A stretch of 64,000 nt of DNA, from the NCBI GenBank assembly GCA_034509735.1, contig JACGWO010000008.1:10489864-10553863 (forward strand), written 5' to 3'. Source of the stretch: Sesamum alatum (taxonomy: Eukaryota > Streptophyta > Magnoliopsida > Lamiales > Pedaliaceae). Of the stretch, positions 36,457 through 48,800 are shown piece by piece. Under the pieces are notes generated by a model. It saw only the letters and a program-made list of their open reading frames with translations, ran no database searches and was not told where the DNA came from. The translations under genes and the position numbers were made by a program. Each line of letters opens with the position of its first letter. Position 1 is the first letter of the stretch.

Positions 36457-36466
36457 TATATATATA
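36457..36466 (+). promoter_or_regulatory. TATA box of the IBR1-like gene
   Basis: TATATATATA lies 40-49 bp upstream of the ATG at 36506, implying a short leader of roughly 10-20 nt. Confidence 0.65.
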
Positions 36467-36505
36467 CATACAGTCTTCACGGAAAGCAAGAAAGAGATCA
36501 GAAAA

Positions 36506-38730
36506 ATGGCGAAGATTGGGAAAAGATTTGAAGGGAAGGTGGCCATCGTCACGGCTTCCACTCAGGGTATCGGTTTCGGCATAGCTGAGCGCCTTGGCTT
36601 GGAAGGCGGCGCCGTTGTTATCTCCTCGCGCCGGCAGGTATATGGGCTCAAACAACCTCGCCCCTCAATTTCTCATCTTCTTGAATTTGTTTAGGTATTA
36701 AGTTCAAATTCTGATCAAGATCTTATCTTTCGTTCGTGGGTCGTTCCGAAAATTTGATCTTTTGATGTGGTTTTAGTGATACTGGTTTAATTGGGTGCTT
36801 TTTGTATTTTGCTTAAACTCAGTTTCCTTGTTGTTTTCATTGTTTGTGCTGAGAAGTTCTGTAAGCGGGTTTGCAGAAAAACGTTGATGAAGCAGTGGAA
36901 AAGCTCAAGAGTAGAGGAATTGAAGTGCTGGGACTGGTATGCCATGTTTCAAATGCACAGCACAGAAAGGATCTGATAAAGAAAACCATTGAGGTAATGA
37001 TGTTAATTAGTACTAGAATTTACTATTTGTTAGTTGATCCGAGGTTGTGTAGCATACTCTTGTAAGTTTTTGACAGCTATGATAAGATCATTTGATAGTC
37101 CATGTATCTTACTTAGGTCTGTTGTTGGCTTTGATTTCCATGATCTTCGAAATGTGTAAGAGATTGAGAGTTTTCTGTTTGTGTATCTGAGTTTGTTTAT
37201 GAATTCCTGCTAATGTTCTTAATGGTTGGTCATCTTCTTTCACTCCTTACTTCCCAGAACACATGCTTAAATTGCCTTAGAAAGCATATTTACTTATCAG
37301 CAAAGTGGGTGATTATCATCAGAACTTGAAATAATATTCTCTACTTATCTCTCTTTATGGAATTCAAACACAAATGCGTTTGGTCGATAATTGTAGATAA
37401 ATTGACTGCTGCGCCGTGAATGATTAAAGGGTGGTCTTGGTTATTGTATGTTGTTATATCCTTATTTTGCTATCACATTCTAGATTGAACTATAAGCTAG
37501 ACGGTGGAAGGTGTTCATGTTTGTATTGTGGCATCTGCGTTTCTCAGATTTATGTAAGTGATTTTGTCTATTATTTGGATTTTGAAATTTTGTTTCCTTG
37601 AAACTTCTTTGCTTACAGAAATATGGGAAAATAGACGTAATTGTGTGCAATGCTGCTGCGAACCCTGCTGTTGACGGCATCTTGGAAACTAAAGAATCGG
37701 TCCTTGACAAACTATGGGAGATCAATGTGAAAACTTCAGTTCTTCTTCTACAAGTATGTCATTCAATATGGACTATGAAGTTCCGCGTGTGTTTATATTT
37801 TGCTTTTCTATACTGTTAGTTAAATGTATTTCACTGTGATAGGAAGCAGCTCCTTACTTACAGAAAGGCTCTTCAGTCATATTTGTATCTTCTATAGCCG
37901 GCTACCACCCACCTCAAGGTTTGGCTATGTATGGTGTCACCAAAACAGCTCTTCTTGGGCTCACAAAGGTACTTAAAGTTCCATTTAATATAATCTCGCA
38001 CATCTTCATACCTTCACTTTGCACGTTGTCTTCCAAATTTTCGTATTCATGAATTTGGTCCATTATTGATTTTTCATCGGCCATCTGGAATTGGAGCCAT
38101 TTGCCAGCAACGTATTTTTTCATGCATGCATCATCGCCTCCGTACCTGATTTCCAATGTATCTGAGATCACCTTAGCATTTTTCTTATTCACAAACAAAT
38201 CGAACAGAGTGTTCGTCATGTAGTTAAGGATATGGCCCCTGGCAGTCATGTTATATATATATATATATATATATGTTCACATACATATTCTGCGATTTTT
38301 TTTATAACTGATTCTTCCCTATTGTTTGTTTCCAGGCACTAGCAGCTGAGATGGCCCCGGATACTCGTGTAAACTGTGTCGCTCCTGGTTTTGTTCCGAC
38401 TCACTTTGCATCTTTTCTTACAACGAATGAGAGCATGGTAAGCCTTCAATACTACTCTATCTCCGTCTACTTAGAATGTGCTTCTGATGGTATCTACTTT
38501 ATTATATGCCCCCTTAACATAACGAGGCTGATATTTAGGAAGATCGTCTAATAACACGTTATTCTGGTTATGCTTTATAGAGGAAAAGCCTTGAGGAGAA
38601 AACACTACTCAATAGACTCGGGACTACGCAAGACATGGCCGCAGCAGTGGCTTATTTGGCTTCTGATGATGCTTCTTATGTAACAGGAGAAACATTGATA
38701 GTAGCAGGAGGAATGCCTTCCAGACTCTAA
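36506..38730 (+). CDS. IBR1: Peroxisomal short-chain dehydrogenase/reductase, IBR1-like
   Basis: Six exons (36506-36637, 36877-36993, 37619-37753, 37843-37968, 38336-38437, 38581-38730) join in frame to 253 aa. The Rossmann motif is TASTQGIGFGIA (residues 17-28), followed by the NAA signature at 94-96. The catalytic triad is Ser145, Tyr158 and Lys162 (YGVTK). The C-terminus is SRL, a peroxisomal targeting signal type 1. Length, exon layout and the SRL end match Arabidopsis IBR1 (SDRA), which acts in the beta-oxidation-like conversion of indole-3-butyric acid to auxin; that role is inferred from family. DHRS4-type carbonyl reductase activity is the main alternative. Intron 4 contains an antisense Copia gag fragment. 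It converges on the membrane-protein gene. Confidence 0.92.
37990..38249 (-). pseudogene. Copia gag (UBN2-type) fragment inside IBR1 intron 4
   Basis: On the minus strand an uninterrupted frame reads MTARGHILNYMTNTLFDLF and later KSIMDQIHEYENL and SEGMKMCEI. These are hallmarks of the UBN2/gag region of Ty1/Copia polyproteins. It is antisense to the host gene and lies wholly within a 367-bp intron next to a TA microsatellite (about 38252-38273). No LTR, protease or RT accompanies it, so it is a stranded fragment. About 85 codons without a stop suggest either a fairly recent arrival or chance preservation. Confidence 0.7.
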
Positions 38731-38855
38731 TTATGCTCTGCTTTTAATATGTTCTGTTCCATTTCCAACTTTTTAATAGGTATCTTGTAGCAATTAGTTC
38801 TTACAGGAATCCAGAACTATGATGGATTTGCTTATAGAGGTGCCATGAAATCTGG

Positions 38856-38861
38856 AATAAA
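38856..38861 (+). terminator. Poly(A) signal of the IBR1-like gene
   Basis: AATAAA occurs 126 bp after the stop codon, in an AT-rich context. Confidence 0.5.
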
Positions 38862-39492
38862 ATATAACATGATCAATATTTCTCATTTGGTTGTTTTCAC
38901 CTGCTGAGTTTCCTATGGAATGAATCTGTAGTTATGAGTAACCATGGCATTTTCAAAGCAGTTGATGACAATGACATAATATCTGTTGATCATCTATATA
39001 CCGGGCATTTCAAGCTAAAACCATCTGGAAATAAGGTGATCCATCAGAATATACAGACTCACACTGGACCGGTGGACCGGAAGAGTGTATGCCTGTCCTC
39101 ATTTGACAAGAACTTGAAGTTAACTCTCACAGATATTGTTAAATGAACAATAACAGATGGTAAATATTAGGGTCAGAGAGACATGGACCAGTATATGCAG
39201 ATCAGAATAATCACTTAAAGGCAACCTTAATAACTTCTGTACAACGAGAGCAGAAAGTAAATAAAAATAAATGAATAAGTTGGCAGGACAAAATGCTGCC
39301 TACTTGATCGGGGGAACTCTTTTGTCCCCTTGCACTTCTCTGTGATGCTTGTATATCAACCAAGAACATGGATATTTTTACAAGATCTTGCTCTTCGTTC
39401 ACGAAACAATATGCAGTAATTTGTTCATATGACAGCACACTGTTGCCTGTTTACTTGGGGCTTGTTAAGCGAGAAGGAAGGTATTCTTGCTT
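38862..39492. other. Convergent intergenic region
   Basis: Lies between the 3' ends of the IBR1-like and membrane-protein genes and probably contains their 3' UTRs. A 70-codon frame at 38934-39146 has no recognised domain. Confidence 0.45.
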
Positions 39493-42388
39493 TTATACTG
39501 GAATCACGTCACCATTTTGACTTTCATCGCATGTCAAAATAAGGCCTTGAATATATGTAGGGAGAAGGCAACAGGGCCAGCGACAGCCTGTTGAGACGGG
39601 CTCTGTGGGCGGAACAATCATGAGTACATTATCATGGCGTCGAACCACCCCCATGACACTCACGGTGCTTCCTTCTTTGATATAACTGCAAAAGAACATT
39701 GAAATGATCAACCTCAGAAAGGCTTAAGAAACCAAGAACAATCATGCTTGTTCTTCTGAAGAAAACTATAAAATTCTCATGTTTATGATAGTGAATTGAA
39801 ATCCAGATTTTGTATATAGCTAGCTAGTTGTGGTCTTGGCTCTATGTGAAAGTACAATCTCTTATAGCATATTACTCCTCCTATTCTATCTCCTGAATAC
39901 ACAAGGCATTCTGAATATTCATGTTCTATTATAAATACCAGCTTGAATTCCGAGAGGGGGGAAAGTTGTACAATTCTTTACACGCAAAACAGCATCTTAC
40001 CCTTCCTTAAGGCGCATTAAACGGTCATCACTTGACAAACCTCGTTCAGAAAGCCAGCTCAAAAAGTTTGGAGATAATCCTTTGTTACCCTTCTTGACAT
40101 CAATGACTACAGTTGGTCTGACAAATGCTGCAACTTTAGCACCATAGCCTGTTTTTACAAGAGCCCTCAAACCAGTCTGAAAGTCTGATATATAAAAGTC
40201 GGCCACATACTTCTGATAACATAAGAAAAAAAGGCAGTTAACTTACATTAATGGAGTAGTTATTCGTTTCAATATTTCAAAACTTAAAACACAGCCATGA
40301 TCCCCCAGCAAATTGTTACCATAGAAATCCATGTAAAAGCCAAGCTCGTAATTTATAAAAGCCAAGCAATTCGAGATTTTAATAGCATAATGTGCATCCA
40401 CATCCAATTAAGATGCACAACGATAACCACTGAACAAGTGCAATATTGTATGCTAGGAGTAAACATTAATTTTCCTAGTACTTGGCCCTGGATTATAGTG
40501 GTACAATCACAAAAGGTTTTACGTGTTGGACATTTATGTCGGATAAATAAATGTCTGCGTGTTGAACATGAGGTTGCAAGGTCCACCTTTTCAGATGCTT
40601 TGCATATTCTCCAGTATAATTCAAACAAGATTCCACAAGTAGAAAACTGACCTCTGAATGTCTGCATCCCCAAGAAAAGAAATGGTGTTTAGCATTTGCT
40701 GGCTTTCCACCACAACCTCTGTATTCATATAGCTCGGAGGAAACATATACGCATCTTGGTACCTTCTGAAATGAAGTTTCAAGAGGTGTGCTGCCACAAG
40801 TGACGACCTACACAAAACAATGCAACACTAACATAAATACAAGCAACATCAGAATGACGAGTAGTTTAGAGAAACTACCACAATTAACTGTATTCACTAT
40901 TGCATGACTGAGTGGGGCGACCATTGAAAGCATTTTATCCACAGGCAACAAGAAAACTCAAATCACCACATGCTTTCCAAAATCAGGGAACAACACGAAC
41001 ATCCACCAAACAAAATGAAATTGGTGAGATCACGTGAAACGGGCCTCACCATTGACAAAAGTAAATTTCACACGGTAAGCATTCTTCCCGTTATTTACCA
41101 ACATCACTAAGAACATAGAGGAAACCTGAAAAACCAGCTCAAAGGAGAAAACACTGGTCGCCAAAGAATCATTAAGGAAGAAAGTAAGACAGAATGAATG
41201 CAGCAGACCAGAATGCACTACTAAAGACTACTGCGACCCAAATAGCTCAGTAAAGTGACTATCTCAAGAAAATTCATCATGTCACTATCTCAAATGGACG
41301 AAACAATTTCTCAGTCACCCAATTGAAAATGAATCCTATTCGCACTTTTCCATATTATACATGCCCATGTTGCAACTAGATTATGTTAACCATCAAGAAG
41401 CTATTGCGAATGCAGAGTTTTCTGGGCTCCACGTGTAAATCCTGCATTTTCATTCTCATGTGCTAGAAAGATACCAATGGTCAACATTGTCCCAAGAATA
41501 TGAATAAAGAAAAGAGAAGTTCCACACCACTACCATAGAACAGCATCCACACCAATTCAATAAATAAAATAATACCAAAATCGCCAAATGTTGTCCACAT
41601 TGACATTGTTCAACCTGGTAAAACACAAGAATGGGGGCATGAGAAATTACCCCAGTGACCTTGAGGTACTGTCCATCAACAGCATCCTTAAACTTAGCAT
41701 CAGGATATTTCCTCAAGAACCCCAAAACCCCGTGCTCTCTGTACGCGTAATTCCATACTACAATCACGACGGCAGGGACTAAAACTGCAACCACCACCAC
41801 CAGAATGACCACCTTCTTCACGGCGGCCATGAAAAACGCCCCAACCACCAAGCCCGTCACCGCCACAACCAAAAACACCCACATAGCCACCCGTGAAACC
41901 CCAAAACCTAATTTAATCTCTTCCCCTATGCTCGTAACAGCAGAGCCATAAACAGTCTTTTTGAATGAGCTCGGCGCCGACTGCGCATCTTGCGAACTGG
42001 ACGGCCCCAGCGCACCAGACGTAATGAGGCCAGTCGGTTGAATCGGCGTCATCGGCCCGGAGAACGACGAAGAGGAGGAGTTCTTATACATGGGTCCTGA
42101 GTTTGTGGGTTTCGGACCCAATGGGCCGGAATTGGAGCCGGATCTAGCAGATCCGGTTTGCATCCGGGAGGGGAGTTTGGGTGGCGCCACCACTGGTTGT
42201 GAGTTTTCCCCAGTAGAAGCGTCGATTCCATACATTTTCCCAAGGTCGCCGGAATTCTTGACGTCACCGCCAGTGTAGATAACGGAGCGTGAGCCCATTG
42301 TGGGTTGGCGTTCTTTGAGGTGATGTTCGGGTCGACCCGACACCATGAGACCGCTGCTTAACTGGTGTGACCCGGTTCGTGTTCCCAT
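39493..42388 (-). CDS. At1g16860-family two-TM membrane protein
   Basis: Four exons (42388-41651, 40807-40652, 40212-40001, 39685-39493) give 432 aa with consistent phases. The N-terminal 160 residues are Ser/Pro/Gly-rich and low-complexity, starting MGTRTGSHQLSSGLMVSGRP. Two membrane segments follow at about 167-190 and 193-215, rich in Val, separated by a Lys pair. The C-terminal half contains VTCGSTPLE, the block RALVKTGYGAKV and GSTVSVMGVVRRHDNVLMI, and ends VIPV. This matches the plant family once labelled 'ubiquitin-specific protease family C19-related' (At1g16860). No protease residues are evident, so that label should not be read as activity. The molecular function is unknown to me. 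The exon 2 to 4 splices were chosen for frame and family conservation. Confidence 0.88.
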
Positions 42389-43250
42389 GTTTGATTCTTG
42401 TCGGTCGGATCCACTGAAGCTTGCTGGGAGAATGATGCAGTAAGATACGGAGGTTTTTAACGGAGAGTGAGAGTGTAGGAGGGAGAATCCATCAAACTCT
42501 TCTTTTCATTCCTCCAAATCGCATCAAATTTATTTCGAATTTTCTTATTTTATGAATAATTTCCAACTTTAACTATATCTTTTTTAAAAAAAAGAAGTTG
42601 ATAGTTTCAATTATTATAGCATTATATTAATATTTTAATAAATTGAGCAATTGAACAGTATATTAATTCGATCAATACATCACTGACTAAGAACTATAAA
42701 ATAAGTTAAGTGAGATAAATACATAATCACATAAATTGACACGAAATAGCCACAAATCCAGGGGAATTCGAACACATGAATTTGAATTTATCTATGGATT
42801 ATCAATCTTAACCATTAAATTAAAACATAATTTGTTAGTTATAATTAGCAATTCAACACACTATACACGTGCAAAATTTAAAAAAAAAAAATATTTGTGT
42901 GTTTACAAATAATTATTTATTTGTGAAAAAAACATATTACTAGAATTTTTGTATTTTTAAATTTTAACTGTAATTTAATTAAACACTGATAAAATTATAA
43001 TAATTATAAATAATATATTATAATTACCAATTAAAGTCTAAATAAATCGGCTAATAATTAGGTTCAAAAATGAAAGTTCATAATAAATTTGGGCTTGTCG
43101 TAATGAAATCAAATTCATTAGCCTATATTAAATTTAGGTCTTATGTATTTTTATGAGTCAATCTAAAATAAATATAAATTTTATTATTTTGGGTTCGCTA
43201 AATCGGGCCAAATACATGTTCAAAATGCAGCCCATCAGAAGACTAATTCA
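42389..43250. other. Upstream of membrane-protein gene; SINE-like remnant
   Basis: The first 100 bp likely hold the leader of the minus-strand gene. On the minus strand about 42700-42850 carries TTAATGGTTAAGATTGATA and GTGTTCGAATTCCCC, which look like the A- and B-boxes of a tRNA-derived SINE. The remainder is AT-rich. Confidence 0.4.
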
Positions 43251-43737
43251 TGTGGAAGCCCACGGTGATCAAGCGCAACATACCTGAGCCCAAGTTATTG
43301 TAGCTTTACTCATGCTTATAAATAAGGCCCTCCACCACTCAAGTCAAAGGGGATTACATAGAACATTGGAGACAACATTCAAGACAAGTCACTCCATACA
43401 ACACAACAAATTCAAAGGAACCCAAGTCCAAAAGAACTCTGCCACAACGAAGATTTACAATCACGAAGGCTCCACGTTTTCCTTGGCATCAAATCCTTCA
43501 AGACCTTGATACCAAATTTCAAGGTGGCACGTAGTTTGCTCCATAAATTCGAAGGGGATTACATATCAACGTCCAAGAATAAGTTTCAAACCCTTGGATC
43601 AACATTTAGAAGGAAGAATCAGGGGATTACATTTAAATTAGAGATTGTATCCACTTCATTTTAAATCAATAAAATCATTTGTCCATATTTTTCTTGTCCC
43701 GTAATTTATTTTGCATACACGAAAATTTGTGTGAACA
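43251..43737 (+). repeat. 5' LTR of the plus-strand Gypsy element
   Basis: Begins TGTGGAAGCCC and ends GTGTGAACA. It contains TATAAATA at 43317-43324 and AATAAA at 43668-43673, an LTR promoter and poly(A) layout. No partner LTR is present in this window. Confidence 0.65.
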
Positions 43738-44369
43738 AATTTCTGGCACGCCCAGTAGGACAATCTCTGCCTCTCATCCCTTCCTCCTACGTCAAAATTC
43801 AAGTGATCATATCCAAACGCTCAATGGCGCCCAAGAAGGATTAAGTCATCGTCAACGCCACTACCGCCGTTCAATCCTCCATGAGGGGAAGATTGTTGAC
43901 ACGACCCCTTCAGACGGTTCAAACTCGACAAGTCCTACCGAGATCAACTCTAAATCCACGCATTTTGTAGTCCACCCCGCCAAGATGGCCGACGCGACTG
44001 CAATGGAGGAATAACTAGCACAAATTGCCAAAGCCATCGCTAATCTCCAGAAGACCGTCGAGGAAAAAGACCTCCGAATCACCCAATTGATGAGCAACCA
44101 AGACTATATGAATGTTGAAGAAACCAACGACAGCCACAAACATGCCTCCTTCTCAAACTACAGTATGTTGAAAGCGAGAAGAAAGTGGATAAAGCACCAC
44201 CGACGCATGACTTCGTACACAAGTCTACACATTCTGAAATATCTATTGCTAAATAGTCTTTTCAACAATTGCAAGAGATGATCACCAACACCATCAAAAT
44301 CCAATCCGACGGAATGACCCAAAGCTTGCTGCATATTCAAAACCATATACAAAACGCATCGACGCCTTG

Positions 44370-44910
44370 AGGATGCCGATGGGATACCAACCACCGGAAC
44401 TGCGACAATTCGATGGAAGAGGTAACCCAAAACAACACATCACCCACTTCATCGAGACATGCAACGATGACTGACGGTGACCTCTTGGTGAAGCAATTCA
44501 TTCGATCACTTAAAGAAAATGCTTTCTATTGGTATGTCGATCTACAACCCGAGTCAATTGACAGTTGGGACGAGATGGAGAGGCAATTCCTAAACCACTT
44601 CTACAGCACCCGTCGAACGATGAGCATGTATGAACTCACCAATGCAAGGCAGTGGAAGGACGACCTAGTAACTGATTACATCGACTGTTGGCGTGCTCTA
44701 AGCTTGAATTGTAAAGACAGACTCTTGGAGAACTCGACGTTAGAAATGTGCATCCAAGGTATGTATTGGGGTCTTGTTTACACTTGCAGGGGATCAAGCC
44801 AAGAAGCTTTGAGGAGTTGGCTACCAGCGCCCATAACGTGGAGATAAGCATCGCCAATCACAAACGAAATTCCCAATTGACTACCAAAAGAAGGAGCGAA
44901 AAGATGATGA
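44370..44910 (+). pseudogene. Gypsy gag (Retrotrans_gag) remnant
   Basis: Frame-shifted pieces read MPMGYQPPELRQFDGRGNPK in one frame and ENAFYWYVDLQPESIDSW with MERQFLNHFYSTRRT in another. Both are core motifs of plant Gypsy gag. Stops and shifts split the gene, so no functional product is expected. Confidence 0.8.
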
Positions 44911-45802
44911 AGACTTCGTTATACCTAACGTCAAAGAGTCCATGGCCATCAAAACAACTCATGTCAAGTTTCCTCCAAGCGAGAATGAGTAAAAGGCCTT
45001 AGATCAACCATACGCCACATTACAAAGGTTGGCTTGCTTTGGATGATGAAGACACAGCGGGCACAAACATCGTCAACTCACTCCAACAAATGACTTGCAT
45101 ATTTCGGAAAGCGAGGAGAAAGCTCCACCATCTCTACCGGCACGCCACCAAAACTTTGGTTGGACTATCTTGAGCCCATACAAAGGGAGGCCTCCGACGC
45201 CGGCATGAAGCCCTTCATCAAGATAGAGTCGTACTTTACTGATGCCACACTCCATCTCAACCCTGACGAGATGCAAGAAGCCATGCCTGCATAGATTCCA
45301 GCCGGTCAACACGTCAAGGAAGTACACTCCAACTTCACTGCGTTAGAAATTAGTGATGAAGAGTTCCACAAATTAACCATCTATGAAGTGCTAACAAGCG
45401 GAGATCATAAGACAAGGAGGTCACGTTACTCGATAATATTCCACTATGTGGTTCGCTCCGACGACAAAGACAAACGAAGCTCATCACAAGACCATGCTCT
45501 TCCACCATCCAATGGAATTAAGAAATGAAGTAAGGTGAAATTAAACGACCCTCAAAGTGCCAAGGTTGAACTAATCAAGCCCGTCACCGGTCTACACCCG
45601 TTGGTCTCAAGTAAACCACTTCTGCTGAAAAATCAATTCGAAGAAATGTCGGGGGCATTCAGCTCAAAAGCTTACCACATTTTGACGAAATCAGGATACG
45701 ATTTTTCTGCTCCATATCAACTCAACAAATTAAATCCTGAGTTGATGGTGAAAAGATCCATGAGTTGACTCAAGCACAACACGAGTTAAGAAGACAAGGC
45801 TA

Positions 45803-48800
45803 GATACTCCATTTCCATTTTCCTCAATACATCCATGAACAAAATATCTATAGAACTCCCATTATCTACCAGACCTTATGCACTAAAAAGTTTGCAATAT
45901 CCATCCTTATAGTCATAGGGTCGTTCTGCGACCCCCAATCGAAACTTAAATCCTTATCGCCACTCGTGATCTGCTCTTCTTCCATACTTAACACTTGACA
46001 CCTTCTTCTATCCGCCTCACAATATCTAGCATATATCTTCCTGAATCTCCCCCTGTGGGTCCCCCTGCTATTGTATGGATGACTCTTTTCATAGGAGCTT
46101 TGTCGTATGGTTCGTCTTCTCTCACTTTTTCCCCCCTTCTAAATCTTTGCCTACTACGAGATCGGCTTCTCGACCTCCTTCTCTGCTCTCTTTCTCCGCT
46201 CTCTTTCTCTATTTTTATCTTCTTCCCTTGACTCCTTCAGCACATATTCCTTAAAATATCCCTGTCTTATCAATCTCTTTATCTTATCTTTTAACTGATA
46301 ATAATCTATAGTATCGTGTCCTTTGTCTTTAAGGAACCTGCAGTACTTGTTGGAATATGATCTTTTTGCTGGTGTTTTCCTCGTTTTCTTTGGTCATTGT
46401 AGTAATTTATCCTTTTTCTACCATCATCATGGCCCTAGCTCTCTAGTGCTCAATGGGGTATATTTGTGGTACCTAGGTCGATAGGGTGCTTCCTGTTCTC
46501 TATCAAATCTGTTTCTTTTTATCTCTCCTCCTATCTCGCCCCCTATCTCAACCTCTAGAGTTAGACCACTCTCCATCCTTTATCGCATTCATCTTTTCTT
46601 CATGTATATACTTCTGAGCTAACTGTATCAATTATTTCAATATCCTTTGGTGAATCTCTAGATAGGGCTGGAGCAAACGGTCCTTTCTATAAACCATACC
46701 ACATTGCTTATCATCATATCAATTCGTAGCTCTTGTACTTCTAACGTTTCATTATTAAACCTACCCATAAAGCTTTTCAGAGATTCATCTTTTTTTTGTC
46801 TAATAGTAAATAGGTAGGTTGTTCGGATCCACGACCTCGGTCATCACTTTTTGTTTGAAAATGGTGAGTTTCTATTTTGCGCCACAATCTCCCCTTTTCT
46901 CTTAAGTTCATCAATCTGCAACCCTAATCTCTCAATTTGGCGACCCACGTTCTCCACCTCAGCCCTCGATATCCTGGGGTCTCTCCTTTTGGTTCTTCCT
47001 TTCTTACTTGATACTTCGTCCGAAAGTTCTATTTCAGTGCCTTTCTTAGGCATCCCTTTACTAGTCACCTCTTTTGGGTCACCTTCCACCTTATTTCCCT
47101 TCAATAACAGTCGTTTCATTGAATCATACGCACACGGGTCGCAGTTCGTCTCTCGTACTCGACTATAGCATTTCTAGTCGCATTCCTAGTAGCTTCATCA
47201 ATCATCCTTTGTAATTCATTTCTTGTAATCTGGAGAGTTTGTTCTCCAGGTCGCGGAATGGCTTCGTTAAATTCGTCTGGTGTTTGTTCGCTTCCTGATG
47301 GTCCTTCCATCTCGAATCTTAAGTGCTCTTCTCAGAGTTTCCCACAGAAGGCGCCAACCGATCCGGGTAGCGGGTAGCGATCCTTGGTGACGTGTGTGCT
47401 TGCAATCTCGACATGTCACCCAGAAAGCAGCGGTACCTAAGAAGAGAGCCAACGTGAGTCTAGCCGGGATTGTCCTCGGCGAAGACCCTCTGATGCTTAA
47501 GCCAGCTCAAGTCTGAGATGATAAAAGTGCGATCTAAGTAGAGTGGTTGATCGAATGTAACCAATAAGGGCTAAAATGCATAAAACCCCCCTGTGTTTTG
47601 AAAAGTCGGCTAAAAACCTCCTTTTGTTTTAAAAATAGGTGAAACCCCCCTTGTGTTTTATAAAAGTCAGCTCAATCGCCCATCTCCGTTAAAAAACACT
47701 AACGGCGTTAACTTTTTAACAAATTGACCGTTATGCCCTTCCTTATTATATATTATTCTTTATTTTAATGACCGTTGGATCTTGATTGTTATATTTGAGC
47801 CATTAGATCTAATCTATTAATCTTGACCGTTGGATCTCAAATTTATAAGAAAATCAATGGTTAGATTTAATTAATTAAAATAATATATTATAAATTAAAT
47901 ATTATTATTTAATAAATAAATTCAAAATTAATCCCCTCCCCCCACCCCACCCCACCCCACCCCCAACCCCCGCCGCCCCTCCCACCCACCGCCCCCCACC
48001 CCCAACTCCTGCTGCCCCTCCAACCCCTACCACAGAAGGGGACGACGGCGACACCGTTGCCCCCGCATCTGGGTGACCGCGACGTCGCCCAAGGTTTTTC
48101 TGGGCGACGGCCACGGTAGATAGAAGGGGGCGACGGCGACGGTAGATAGAAGGGGCGACGGCGACGGTAGATAGAAGGGGGCGACGGCAATCTGAGGCGA
48201 CGGCGGCGACCGTCGCCCAGGTTTTTTTTTAATTATTTGTTTTATAGTTTTCTAATTTTTTTTAATTTCAAAATAATTATAAATTTAAATTAATTCAGTT
48301 TTTTATAATAATAATTTAAAATTTAATATTATTTATAGTAGATAAAGATAATTATTTAAAATTTTTAATTAAATAATAATTTAAATTAATTAATAATATA
48401 TAAATAATTATTAACATTTATGTTTGTATTTTGAAGTAAATATATTTATAAAAAGTTGTTTAATTATTAACATTTATATTAGATTTAGATATTTATTAAC
48501 ACTTATATTTATTAAGATATTTAAATTTAAAAAATGAATTTATTATATTAATTTTTGTATTATAATTTTAATTTAATATTTCAATTTAAATTATAAAACT
48601 TCAAAATATTTATATACTTTTTTTGTATTTTTAAATAATTTTTTACATGCATTCAAAATATAAAAGAAACACACTCAAAAACAAGCCAAATATGCACTTA
48701 GTCAAATATATAGGCCCCATTATGATATTTTTGTTAAAATTGCACAAAAAAGGCTAGAAACAGCCCCACACGCACAACACGCGCGTGCAGTACACCCTCC

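Larger units (their letters stand above)
43251..45802 (+). mobile_element. Truncated Ty3/Gypsy element, plus strand
   Basis: A 5' LTR (43251-43737) is followed directly by TTTCTGGCACGCCCAGTAGG, typical leader sequence of these Gypsy elements. A broken gag follows, then a region with SGAFSSKAYHILTKSGYDF and LTQAQHELRRQG that corresponds to the segment just before reverse transcriptase. RT, RNase H, integrase and the 3' LTR are missing. The element stops at about 45802, where a minus-strand element begins. Confidence 0.75.

Noticed and set aside
41651..42388. Interpretation of the At1g16860-like gene as a ubiquitin-specific protease
   Set aside because: The historical family label mentions C19 peptidases, but no Cys/His catalytic boxes are visible in the 432-aa model.
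45535..45768. 77-codon plus-strand frame as an independent host gene
   Set aside because: Its phrases (SGAFSSKAYHILTKSGYDF) match the pre-RT region of Gypsy polyproteins, so it belongs to the truncated retrotransposon.
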